Source: Struthidea cinerea (lineage: Eukaryota > Chordata > Aves > Passeriformes > Corcoracidae). From it: 64,000 nt of DNA. A model generated the notes under the pieces. It saw nothing but the letters and a program-made list of their open reading frames with translations. It did no database searches and was not told the DNA's origin. Both the position numbers and the translations under genes were made by a program. Numbering within the stretch: the stretch's first letter is position 1; each line of letters opens with the position of its first letter. This document shows, piece after piece, positions 10,401 through 23,000 of the stretch. The DNA lies in the NCBI GenBank assembly GCA_013397865.1, contig VZTI01005209.1, positions 86,261-150,260 on the forward strand. Direction: 5' to 3'.

Positions 10401-12031
10401 AAAAATGTAAATAATAATTTAATATTAATATTATCAGTGTTTTAATTCAGACTGATGTAATTAAATTGCAATTACATTACTTTTGTTACCAATAGTAGAT
10501 CTCTACATGTGTCTGAGTGGATCCCCCTGCAGACAAGACCCCTCTTCATGGAGGGAGTGTTCCCTTGTCAGGGCATGCATGGGATCATTGGTCACTCCAA
10601 TCCTATCTGTGTCAGGCGGCCCAGGGTAACACCTCGTGTGCATTTCTCAGAAGGAATTTAGCTCCAGAGGACACTGGGTGGCAGGTGGGCACCCCCTCCT
10701 GCCCCTCGGATGCAGCGCCTGCAGACACAGAGGCTCCGAGCTCTCCTTGTTCCCAGCGTGGGGACACACACACACACAAACCTGGTAACAGCATTCAGGG
10801 GTTCTTTTAGGATTTGATGGAACTGGACTCGTGCTGCTGAATTCCTAAAGTGTTCCAGTACAAGGCATTCCAGTACAAGCTGGTGCATCGAGCACAGCTT
10901 TTGCTGATGCAGACCTGGGCTCCAGCACGTTCCAGATGCTATTTCCTTTGAATAAACAAATATCAAATGGAGCTATAATAACTACTGGGGGTTTTAATTA
11001 AACTAAGATAATCTGGGCAAAAAATATAGATGTTCAAGCCTTTTCTATAAATGTAAGAGTTAATATCCATAAAAATTTCTCTTAGGTAACTGACATTTGT
11101 TTGGACACAGGCAAGTGCTACCCAACCCTGCAAGCCTTCAGTCTCCAAATTAAACACACACTAAAACATAACTAAAATACCATCCTAAACCTGCTTGAGA
11201 CAATAAAATGGCCTGCAAAGCAGCAGTTTCGGGTCCTCCAGGACACACAGTTCCCAGTTTCCTTTGGCTGCAGCACCCTCCAGTGGGGTGCCCGCTGATG
11301 GGTTCTCTGCTGTGGGGCACCCCCGGGTGCCCACCACCCCTACCTGGGTGCTGTCCACTTTGACCCACAGGAGAGCTTCATCTTGTAGTGGAATTACAAT
11401 TTGATGCCTAATTAATACATCAATTTGGCGTGTAAATAACACTTTTATAACACATGTGCAACTGCAGCTTTCTCTGCCACTGTCCCCATCGTGTTTATCT
11501 GCCATTATCAGCACAAATTACAAAAAAAGTGAGTGAAATTGTGAATTAAAATACTTTTCCAATTACTATTTGTCTTTTCTATGCAAAATGAAAAATATTT
11601 TCATCTTTTGCATTTAAAACAAGTATTTTTAAAAGCAGCGTGACTGCTTGCTGTCCACACAAATCTGACAATGCATTTAACTACCTCCCAAAAATTCTGT
11701 GTTAAGAGTGACCACTGATCTAAATCAGCATTTGTTATGATATCACACTGAAATTTAACACCTAAATTACTGCAGTAAAATAGCAATAATTAAATAATGC
11801 CTACATAAAGACTCTGGTAATTTCCAGTATTTCCTCTGTTATCACCTGAAGTATTTTAACCCAAGTGAGAGACACCAGCAGGTGAAGGAGTTCCAGAGTA
11901 TACAGAATCCCAGGATAAAGGGGTTTCCAGCTGATCAGCCCATCTTACCTGCCCGGAGCTCTGATCCCTTCCTGCCCCGTGCTCCCAGGGAACGGGCACC
12001 GTGGGACCTCGGCCGTGGCTGCTGACAGGAC

Positions 12032-12090
12032 CTTGTTCCTGGCCTCGTTGTTCCTGGCCTTGTTCCTGGCCTCGTTGTTCCTGGCCTTGT
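12032..12090. repeat. 27-bp direct duplication
   Basis: Two identical 27-bp copies (12032-12058 and 12059-12085) built from CTTGTTCCTGGC / CTCGTTGTTCCTGGC subunits, followed by a partial third. Confidence 0.9.
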
Positions 12091-13967
12091 CCCAGAGCCC
12101 TGCCTTTCTGCGCTCGGCTGCGGATCCCACGTGGTAAATCACACTCTGGAGTTTCTTCTGGATTTTCCCCTCTTCACCTGTTTTTCTAGAGGATTCTTTT
12201 TCCTCCCCGGTTCCTGCGCCAGCCTCCCGGGCTCGGGCTCTGTGGGACTTGTGCTCCCTTTCCCCAAGGTGAGGACATTTTCCAGGTGACATTTTCCAGG
12301 TGACAGCATCTTCTATTCCCTCTTGCTGCCTCTCCCAGCCCAGTGCATGAGAATCAGGGATAATCTGGTTTAGTTCACTCTTTTCCAGGTTCAACTTTTT
12401 GCTGGGACAGCGTTAAGCTGTCATTTGTCATTGTTCAGGGACAGCCAATTATAAATTATTGCATCGTTTTTATCATCATGATTTACTGACAACTCAAAAA
12501 AAAAAAAATTACAGCTTGATTTCCTGAATGTAGCTTTACATTTTTTCCTAAAAATGGGCTCGTGGGATATTCGACAAAGCATGGGACATACCCTGTGTAA
12601 TGAAGAAATACCTTGGAGCACACCACTTCATTTTCATTCATATTCATCTTTTCATGAGCTACTCCTCTGGAACTCTTCCTAAAATCTTCTTTCAAGACAG
12701 ATTTTTAAAGAATCATGGATAACAAACATGAATGTGTGGCATACAAACAGGACGTGGGCACTTCTACACAGAAGCAATTTGCCACCTGCTTAGCAGGGAA
12801 CCAAAATAAATTCAGTGTATCTGAATTAGTTATGGTGCTCCCGCCGCAGAGCCCGGGGCTCGTCCAGCAGCAGAGCCCCGGCTTCCCCTGCAGGGTCGTT
12901 CCAGCAGCAGGGCCGGCACTCCGGGAGGAGCCTGGGGCTGTAGGACAGGGAGGAGCAGAGGTTTTGGCTTCCTTTGTCGGCTGAGTTCTGTCCTTTCCAA
13001 ACGCTCCCTCGGGGATCTCAGTGGTGCAGGGACTCCCACACAGCCTGGTTCAGCCCCAGAAACCAGGAAAGGGTCCCACAGACTGCACCTCCCATCGCCA
13101 GGAGCAAAGAACGAGACAGGTCTGGGGGGGTGGAAAGGGCAAAGTCTCTGTGTCGGTCTCAGGAAGCAGGGCTGAACTCCTGGGAAGAACAGCAGCGGCA
13201 GCTGGAGCGGCCTCAGGAGGCTGAAACGAGATAGAAAAACAGGAATCAGGGAAAAGCCCACCTGGGCAAAAATAACATTCACGAACTTCTGTGAGGTCCT
13301 ATTTATAATTATCTGCTGAACTGCACAACTGATAGAAAAGGATTTGTGACATATTCCATTTATGTTGGTTAGTGGGGAGTGTTTCCCTCCATGCCACCCA
13401 TGCCGTGGTCATTTCTGGCAGCACTCAGGGAAACAGGGCAATTTATCCCCTACTTACATGGGAAAAAGGGGGATTTAGGGAGTACCTGGGGCCCTATGGC
13501 ACAATGCCTGGAGAAACACACCCTAATAAATGCCATGTCTCCCCAAACCCACCTGGCTGCTGTCCTGGAGGCAGGACAGGCTCTCTGGCTGTGCAGGGAG
13601 AAGGGCTGAAGGTTTCCATGGACTTCCAGCAAGGATCAGCTGGAGCAACCCCTGATGTTGTCAGAGGAATAATCCCAGACTAGCTGTTTTCCCTGGCTTG
13701 CTAGAGGTTTCCTTGCTTTTAAGCCTGCTTAATTATTCCTTGTCCTTCCGTCCAAAGAAGGAAATTCTGTTTGACAAGTTTTTGCCTGCTGGTGCCCAGG
13801 TTTCATGTTTTTTTAAAGGATTTGGAGATTTCCATTTTTGGGCTCTCTGGGATGCCCAAGAGACCCTCCAATCCTGCTGAGACAGCAAGAGGAAGGCTCT
13901 GGTGCTTTATGAGAAGGAGAGATCAGAGGAGACCCGAGGGCTTACCTTGTGCATGTGGCCTGAAGGA

Positions 13968-14018
13968 CTATGACCAAAGAATGAAAGCTAAAGAGAAAAA
14001 TAAAAACAAAAATAAAAA
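13968..14018 (-). CDS. JAKMIP3: JAKMIP3 coding exon 21: hydrophobic tail (residues 829-844) and stop
   Basis: After acceptor CTTTTCAG the frame reads FLFLFLFFSLAFILWS then TAG at 13968-13970. The 16-residue Phe/Leu tail is a JAKMIP2/3 hallmark and resembles a C-terminal membrane or lipid-raft anchor (the role is inference). The exon continues 22 nt past the stop to a strong donor ACAAG|GTAAGC at 13946/13945, so the 3' UTR is apparently split; the stop lies close enough to the junction to avoid nonsense-mediated decay by the usual 50-55-nt rule. Confidence 0.95.
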   Translation of the reverse strand, partial: FLFLFLFFSLAFILWS

Positions 14019-17000
14019 CTGAAAAGGGGAGGGAAGAAAGGAAAAAATGGAAGAGAAGAAAGAGATTAAGAGTTGACAGTGTGTTTAGCTGAGAAATAAG
14101 CTGTGGTTACAGACAGAGTGTGACAAAACTCTCAGGTGAGAAGAAATATGGAGTGTGAAGTAAAGTCCAAGTGCTCAGGGCTCAACTTGGCTCATGAGAG
14201 CTCCTGTGTCCCTTGGACTGGTGACAGTGATCCCCTGCCCCTCTGAGCCCAGCCAGGCACAGCCACGGGCTCAGGGCAAATGGTGGGGGGAGAAATATCA
14301 GCTGAATTCTTCTGACACCTCAAAACACCCCAAGGCCAGCCCTGCTGAGGTTTGGGTTCAGTCTCAGGCGCTAGCCCAGCTCAGCCCCTGTTGTACCTGG
14401 CCATGGCCATCTCACTGGCAAGGGGTGGGTTCAGCTGAGGGCAATTCTGGGGTAAAACACAACAGTTTAGGCTGACTGGAGAAAGCTCAGTGACACGAAC
14501 CGTGGCTGCAGCCGCAGGTGAGGGAGGAGAGCAAAGCCCCTCATTCCCGCTGGGAAAGGCTGCTCCATGCAGCTGCATGTCCAGGGGCTGGAGATGGGAG
14601 GGAGGGAGCAAAACTCCCAGCTCCTTCCTTCCCCAGAGCTCCTGTGGACCTCAGCCCTCGGCTCTGTCCCTTCCCAGGGCGATGGGCCCCCGTCCCTGCC
14701 GAGTCCCGCGTGTGGGACGGCACCGACGGGTAACGGGAAGGAAGGACTCAGTTTGACCAGTTCACCTTTCCTCCTCAGAGGGACTGCTGCAAAGGCAAAC
14801 TGTTTTCCTGGAGCTGTCCCCTTTCTCACTGCACTACGCACACGAGCTCTAAGGTTGTTTCCTTGGCCCAGGTGAAATGGAGAATGGTCATGTGCACACA
14901 CAGCAGCTGTTCCGTCTGCATGACCTTACCTTTTCCTCTAACTCTTTTATTTGTCTTTTTTGGCCTTCAATTCTTTCTTCTAGCTCTTTAATTCTCTGTC
15001 AGATTTCAAATAAAAAAATATTTATTAACCAACCAAATACAGATGTACCCAGAAGATGCATTACTTTGGGGGATATAAATTGTATGTGCTGTGCTTCTAC
15101 CAAAAATAAATTGGGCATTAAGCTGTAGGTCAGTCCTCTGTGATTGTCACCGTGTGTGACAAAGTCAGGAAAAGCACGATGCCCTGCGTGCAGGGTTATC
15201 CAAGGCCAAGCAATGCCTGCCCCAGGCCCAGCCAGTCTGGGACAGCTCCAGGAGGAGAGGCCGGTGCTCACAGGGCTGTCCCTCCCCGACCCCGCCTGCC
15301 CTGCCCGGCACCCACCTGCTGTGCGTGCTGAATGAGCTCCATCCTTTCCCGCAGGATTTGGGCGTCCCTCTCCCGGAGCTCACTCATCACCTGCCGCTTC
15401 CATTGCTCCACGGCGCTCTTCAGCTTCTCCTTCTCCTCTTCTGAAAGAAGTTCGGAAATTTTGGCTCCAGCTTCTTGCTGCAGGGCATCATAGAGCATGG
15501 CTTCTAATTCCAGAATTTGCTAATCAAAAACAATATAAAGCTGTCAGCTCGGCCTTGTCCCTGGTCGGGTGAGGAGTCTGTGAGGAACTGAACATCTGAC
15601 CCTGAAAGGCAATGGGAGCAGTGCAGGGGCTGTGTGCTGAGCCTCCCGCAGGGGACACACGGAAAGCTCCATCCAAAGGGAAAATACTTCAGGCTGCCTT
15701 CATCCTGTGGGGCTCCGAGCAGCACTGGAACTGGGACGGCCTCTGGGCCCAGCCTAGTCTGCCCCTCAAACATGTGGGAGTCAGCTTCACCTTCTGGGGG
15801 ATGGCAGATGGCCGTGGGGAGAGAAGGGAAGAGGAAAAAAAGTAAAGGAAGGGGGAAAGGGAGAAGGGAAAAGGGAGAAGGGAAAATGTAATTAGGAAAA
15901 GGGAAAAAGGAAAGAGGTTCATGAAAGACTCATTTTGTGAGTTACAGATATTTTTTACGTGTAGTTTTCAGTCCCTTGGTTCCCCTTTCCCAGCTACCCT
16001 GCTATCCAGCAGAGGACACAGCAGCACCAGCCCATGCTCCTGCCAGAAGGAAAGACTCCCTGCCATGCATGTGTAGCATTCTGGACCAACCAGTGGAAAA
16101 TGCCTCATTGGGAAGACATTCCCAGCACTTCCTCCAGCAGAGCTGTCAGCTCCAAGAGGGTCTGTGCCCAAGAAAACGACCCTGTCCTGTAGCTGGGCTC
16201 TGCTCCCGCCCCTCACAGGTGGGCAGATGCACCCTCTGGGTTCACCGAGATGGAGAAGTGTGCAAACGGGCTGGCCACGTTTCCCTGGGGTCACTGAGCC
16301 TGGCACCCTCCTAGGGCAGGTGGTGTTGCCAGACAGTGTCTCCTGCTTTGGAATCCAAGATAAAGGCTATTCCCCCAGGCAAGCCAAGAGCGAGCTGAAA
16401 TCTATTTCAGCAAGTTTGATACAGAGCAGGAGAAAAGGCAGCAGCTGGTGGCACTGCTGCACACCCCCTCCAGAGCTGGTGGCATCTTGCAGAGCTCTCC
16501 ATGGCCTCAGGAGAACCCCACTGCAATAGAATCATGGAATTGTTGAGGCTGGAAGAGTCCTCAAAGTCCCCCAGTGCAACTGTCCCCCAGCACTCCCAAG
16601 GCCACCACTAACCCATGTCCCCAAGTGCCACACACACATGGCTTTTAAATCCCTGCTGTGTCTGTTGTGATAATTCAGCTCAATTCAAAATCACGTTTTC
16701 CAGCTGAGGCTGCTGCTGGTGTTTGCTCACTGGGTCTCTGCAGAGCCAGGACAGCAGAATGCTCCCAGCAGAGCAGTGGCACCACAGCACCAGCTGTGGT
16801 ACTGATGGTAACTGATGGGAACCGTGGCATCTCCGTGGGGAAGAACACCTCGGATCTCAGGAGAATATTCTGCTTTCCCTTTTAAAAACAACACCAACAC
16901 CTCGCTAACCTCGTCCCAGCAAAACGCTGCTGTTGGAGACCTGGATTTCTGCTGGGCCCCAAACCTCACGGACACAACCACCAGCCCTCTCTGGATGTAC

Positions 17001-20000
17001 TGACTTGTGCAGGAAGAAGGGCGGGGGGACCTTCCTGGTCTCCAGAGCAGCAACAGTGTCAGCCAAGTGCTCCTTGGAGCAGAACCCCCTGCAGCAGCCA
17101 AGGGCAGTGGGAGCGTGCAGACGGCTTAGTGGTTCCGGCTGCTAATCTTGTTGGCTCTGCTTCAGGGGGGATCATGATTAGCTGCTCCTCATCTCCAGGG
17201 GCACAAAGGAAACATGGAAGTGAAGCGATTACATAAAGCAAAAGAACTTTTTCCACTCAAATTCCAGGGCAGAAGAAAGGCTCCTTGCTGCTTTCAGGCT
17301 GCGTTTGTGCCCTGGAGCAAAGCTGTGCCTGGACACGTGTGATGCCTTCAGAAAATACAGGAAAATGTAAATAACCCATAGCCCCCTCTGCATGGGCTGC
17401 ACACTCTTTGCACTCCCTGCTTCCCATGAGCAGACTCAGCCTTCAGCTGCACAAACTGCTTCTCAGGACAGCTCAGGGCAGAAGATCATGGAATCACAGA
17501 GTCCCAGACCATCTTAAGACCATCTTGTCCCATCCCCTGCCATGGGCAGGGAAACGCCACTGTAAGGTATTATAGGGCTGAGACCACGGGTAAGGGGGCT
17601 TGTGTGCTTTCCAAGGTTTCCACTGTGTGTTGGTTCCAGACATAGCTCAGCATTTGGCAAAATCAGTCTTAAAAATCACCCACAGGACAGAAAATGTATG
17701 GAGCAAAAGCTCCCCCAAATGGTTCGAGACACAAGTAGACAACAGGACGCAGACATAAATACTCATTGCTCCTCAGAAAGTGTAACTGTGCTCTAGGTTT
17801 ACATAGAACTGAAAAAATGAGATAAACTGAGAGGAAACTTTGTGCCTTTTGTGAACGTATATGTAAGTTTTCTCTCACTGATGGGAACAAGATGGCTAAA
17901 GACTGAAAAGATGGGCGAAATGCCTTAGGATCAGCTAATGATGAACCTGACTTAAAAGCAGTTTCATTTCAAAATTACACATCCCACAATACCTCCAGCT
18001 GCTTTGGTTACAGAGGCTGTAATCCAAAATCCAGGGAAATGTCTAGGCTAAAATATAATTTTTTAAAAAGTAATACAAGTTACTGAAAACTACATTTCCT
18101 TATCAGTCCTTTACTGAAACTCTGGCTGCATTAAAACTCGTGTTGAATAAGTTAATGTTCAGGTCCTAACCCTGCAAGGGCCACCCAAACCCAAGGAATT
18201 CTGTTCACGAGGAAGTCGTGGTTAGCTCAGGGTGCAGAGGATTTGTTGAACTCTCATCCCATGCAGCCCTCGGGGCACTCCACGAGCAGCACTGCCCTAG
18301 GCAGAGTTTCCACAGGGCACAGAGCACACGGTCAGTGAGTTAATCCAGGTGTCCCAACTCAGTCAATGCTGACAACCCTCACCTTGTGAGCCTGGTCCAG
18401 GGACTGTTTCCTGAAGTCCAGCTCATCGTCCAGGTAGCCCTTTTGCTTGCTGAACAGCTCCTGAGGACCAAGGAAGAGGCTGTCAGTGACCACCACGGGC
18501 CCAGCACGATGTCCCCTCCCCTGGCAGCTCCTCCCCGGTACCTTCTCGTTCTCCAGGTCCAGCATCTTCTGCTGCAGCGCAGACTCGGTCACTTCGATCT
18601 GCTGGAGCCACTGAGGGAACAGAGAGCAGAGCCCAGCCTGAGCACAGCCCGCGGGCTCAGCCCCCGGGACTTGGGGATGTGTCAGCACGCAGCAAGTACT
18701 ACTTCAGTAACAGAGCAGAATTAACTAGATCATTGTATTTTTCTTTTCTGTGTGCTGGAGATGGAAAAAAGCCATATTTCAAAGCCTGGCCCTTCCCATC
18801 TGACATTGCTTTGTGAGTTCAGTAACATTTTAAATGAAGCATTGTCTGTCTGCATTGCTGGCTTGTTGCCTTTACTTGGACGAAGCCCAGTTAATTTCAC
18901 ATAAAGCACCATGGCCTTTGGTGTAGAGCTGTCACCTCCCTCACCAGTGTCTGCTCAGAGGGCTCAGATGCTTTCAAGACACAAAGGTACCAGGAGTGAT
19001 GCTGTGGTCATTACCTTTTCAGCCAGTGTGAGGACAGTCCTGGCCTGGATGATGACCACCTGCTCTTCGTTGGTCAGGTTCTGCACCAAAAGCAGAGCAC
19101 AATTACAACAAATCCCAGTGTCTTGTACTAACCCACTACTTGGGCCACTGCTGTTTTAAATACATCTGAAATTAAGTATGTTTGAGGAAAAATAAACTAA
19201 GGCAGAGAAAATTAATATTGTAATGCAACGTGGTTGTAAAAGTCATTGTCACTATTCATTACCAATCCTTATCATACATAATTCTTCCAAAATTCTTGTA
19301 TTTACCAAAAAGAAAGGTGACACTGGATCTATTTTTACCCAACAGGGAATAAACATACATTTACACAGGACAAGATCAAGCTCAGCACAAAGAGCCATGG
19401 GGAGAAGAGAGGCAGTGCTCATCCCATGCACAATCCTCACTTTGTGCAGCCAAGTCATTATTTTGGGAAGCATTTTTCAGATGTTGGCTATTCCATCCAT
19501 CTTTTGTTGCTTTCCCAAAAAAAATCAAAGTACTGGAACTGGGCTTTGCATTTCATCCCAAGCTTCAGTGTGACCACAGGTGCAGCAGCAGAAGGGAATC
19601 CCTCGGCTGGGCCTCGCCTCTGTGGGGAGCCTGAGTCAGAGCCAGGGAAGGTGCTGCTCAGGGTGCCTGTGGAGAGCTTCTTAGGGCTCTGCTGGGACAG
19701 TGCCAGTGCTATTCAAGAGGGACTGCATCAGGGAATCCTGGGATGGGTTGGGTGGGAAGGGACCCCAAAGCCCACCCAGTGCCACCCCTGCCATGGCAGG
19801 GACACCTCCCACTGTCCCAGGCTGCTCCAAGCCCCAATGTCCAGCCTGGCCTTGGGCACTGCCAGGGATCCAGGGGCAGCCACAGCTGCTCTGGGCACCC
19901 TGTGCCAGGGCCTGCCCTCCCTCAGGTATTTATAGTTCTGGTACTTCCAGGCTGTCCACTGGTCCTGGGGATGGTGTTTCACTGGTATCCAACCTGTCCA

Positions 20001-23000
20001 GAGGGAGAGCTGGGGCAGCCCAGGTGCAGAGCTGTGAGAACAGTGGGGACCCTTCTGCAGCCCCAGTGCTGTGTGGGGCCTCCCAGGAGGAGCCTGGAGT
20101 GCCTGAGGGTGCTGCTCTCCTGGGCCCCTCACAGCCCTGGGGCTCTGCTGATAGAGCAGAGCCCAGAAAAGACACAGGGACGTCTGTGCCTTCCCTAACT
20201 GGATGTGCAATTACGCACTGCCACCTGCTGAAGGAGAAGCACTTTCAAGTTTCTTATCACTCACTTTTCCTTTTCACACTACTGTTGTAACTTTTTGTTT
20301 AATATCCCAGTTACTATCAAGGGTTTATGGGTTATTAGACCAACTCAAAGCACACAGCTGCTGAAGTGCAAAAGCAAAGCATTTCAAAAGCAGAGCAAGC
20401 AAATGAAGAAACTGTGTGTGAGCAGTGGCCAGAAAACACCAAACACCAACATTATTCTCCAAATAACAGAAACCTGAGAAGCAATATGGTGACACCAAGC
20501 CCCTGCGTTTCACTCTTCAGGTGGTAGCAAAACCTTAAAAAGCTGGAAAATGCTTTGCTGGTAGCCCAAACCAGAGGCAGGACAGGCTGTGCAGCACCAA
20601 ACCAGGCAGCTTCGCTCGCTTCACACGAGGACAGGTATTCCCCAAAGCATGCACAATTTATTAAAGGAACATACACTTACGGCGTTATCCCCTAAAATGT
20701 CCAGCTTTTTCATCAGCTCTGCCACTACTATGTCCTGACAAGAGAGAAATGGAGAAGCAGGAGTCAGCACAGAGCATCTGGTTTTGCTCAGGGAGAGGAG
20801 GATAGGAAACGAGAATCCCTTACTGTTACACCTTCTGCCTCGCAGTACACCTGCAGAGGGCTCTTCCCCTCTGTGAAGGGGCCATGGTGGAAGTTGATGG
20901 CAGGGGACCGTCTCTCCCTCTCCTGAAAGGACAATAATTCCGTGGTTACCCACTCTGGGGTGTCACACCGCAGCATCGCGGAATGGTTTAGGTTGGAAGG
21001 GCCCTTAAAGCTCACCTCACTCCACCCTCCTGCCACAGCACTGCCACAACAGCCTATCAGCAACACTGGTGGTGGCCCGTGGGTGTCTGGGGTTTTCCTC
21101 TTTTATCAGGACTCTGCACAGAGCCCTTTGGCCGCCCTCCCTGCAGAGTGCCCCTCTCCAGCAGCCCCGTTCCCAAACCCACTGTGCCCGGCTCGCACAG
21201 CCCGGGCAGGACTGGGGGTACCACACATGCTCACCTCCAGCTCCAAGATCCTGAACTCCAGCAGCTCGTTTTGGTCCTTCACGTCCTGGACGTCGTGTTT
21301 GAGACGAGCCTCCTCGGCTTCCATCTGTTTTATCTGCCAAATGCATAAAGCAGCACGTCCTTAGCACTGCGGGCAGCAACGCTCCCAAGCCAGGGCACGG
21401 GGGCCGTGCTGGGCAGGGCTGGGCAGGGGGAGCTCCAGGGCCGAGCCCACCACCCCATGGCACTGAGGGCTGAGGGTCCAAGCCCACCCTGACCAGTGGA
21501 GGGACACAGGGCTGACCCCCAGGACCACTGTCCTCGTGCAACCTTGCACGGGACACACACGGGGCAACAGGGAATGCCAGAACCCCACTTTTCCAGCAGG
21601 TTTATACGGATCTTGTAATAAAAATGAATTATTTCCAGCAGGGCTGTGCAATACAGATCAGAATATTGAACCTTCTGCATCCCTCAAAAACAAGTATTAC
21701 TTGAATAATACAAATAGAAAAGCTGAACACCTTTTCTACCAGTTCCTGATTTCTTCTGTACAACGCCTGCTTCTCCTCAATCCACTTCATGTCCTTGGGA
21801 AGGAAATGAACAACACTGTAGGTGAAGCTGCAACGTTTAGCACCAGCACAGCAGCAAGTATTTCACTGAATCTCACATACAGAGAGACAGAATAATGTTA
21901 TGTGCGAAATTTTAAGTCCATTACTTCCTAAAATAACTTCCTAAGATAAACTTGCCCATATAATTTTAACAGCTCTGTAGTACACAAATGGAATAAAAAC
22001 ATTGCAGTGATTAAAAAACTCTTTCAGGTAAAATCTGGTTTGCATTAAAAGGGATATTTCCATCTATGTGTTTACTATCAAATTTCTATTTTGCTAAATA
22101 TAAATTACATATTTCTGCAGATCAGGCAAACTAAACTTTATTTGGAAGCTAATCTCTTAGTCTGAGGAACATATAAAACCCACAAACCCCAGAACATTGT
22201 TAACAGCAAGAGCAACAGTAAGAGGTTAAGCTGGGAAGGCAATATGAAATGATTTAATATTATTTTATAGTTCTCAAAACCATTTTCTGTTTACTATTTT
22301 GGTTTTGGTTTTTTTTTTTTTTGCTTTGTTTGGTTGTTGGGGATTTTTTTTGTCTGCAGAAGTGCTACACAAGCTGTGACCAGCCTGGGAACATTTCTGG
22401 TTCCCCAGCAGAGAGGTGGGGAAGGGGCTGGAGTCAGCATTACCTGTCCCTGCTCAGCCAGAGCCTTCTCCAGGTCTTCTATCTGAGCCTGGGACCGGTG
22501 TATTTCTGCTTGGAGCTGCTCACGTGTCTGTGGGATACAAGGGAGAAAGGAAACAAACAAAAAAACCCATAAATAACGACTCAAAAATAAATGAAAAATC
22601 TAAATAAATCGAACTTTCTCCAAAAGACCAAAGCTAATGCAGATACAGAAAATATTTAAAACACCAAATGATTTTAATGAATGATTTTGGCAGAAGACAT
22701 TTGCAGCTGAGCACAGAGTATCAAATAATCAAATGTAATCAAATCAAGTCTGGGAGACAGGGTTAATGATTTTGAGATTTAAGTCAAGATTAACAAAACG
22801 GCAAAGCAGAGCTGGCTCCTCACAGCTGGCTGCAACCAGAACCCCCCTTTCTCTAGGAAAACAAATGAAAATTATTATGGCAAATTCTGGACCCACTTGA
22901 TTCCCTTAAATTCGGGGCATGTTAAAAACTCAGAACAGACCCCACATGACAAACTGGCAAATTTCATTGATCTCTGGGCCTTTAGTGCCTTATCTATGAC

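Larger units (their letters stand above)
2205..13945 (-). other. JAKMIP3: Long intron within JAKMIP3 3' UTR
   Basis: This 11.7-kb stretch holds no recognisable gene. It contains CR1 fragments (near 2.95, 3.56, 6.54, 7.10, 8.80 and 10.30 kb), a 14-bp tandem repeat at 7565-7648, a 27-bp duplication at 12032-12085, AT-rich simple repeats at 3906-3965 and 5962-5990, and a moderately GC-rich patch at 12830-13230. Open frames here are short, lack splice-flanked coding character and mostly translate CR1. Confidence 0.5.

Noticed and set aside
11945..12394. 149-codon minus-strand ORF with NNEARNKARNNEARNK repeats
   Set aside because: Low-complexity product of the 27-bp duplication; no homologue recognised.
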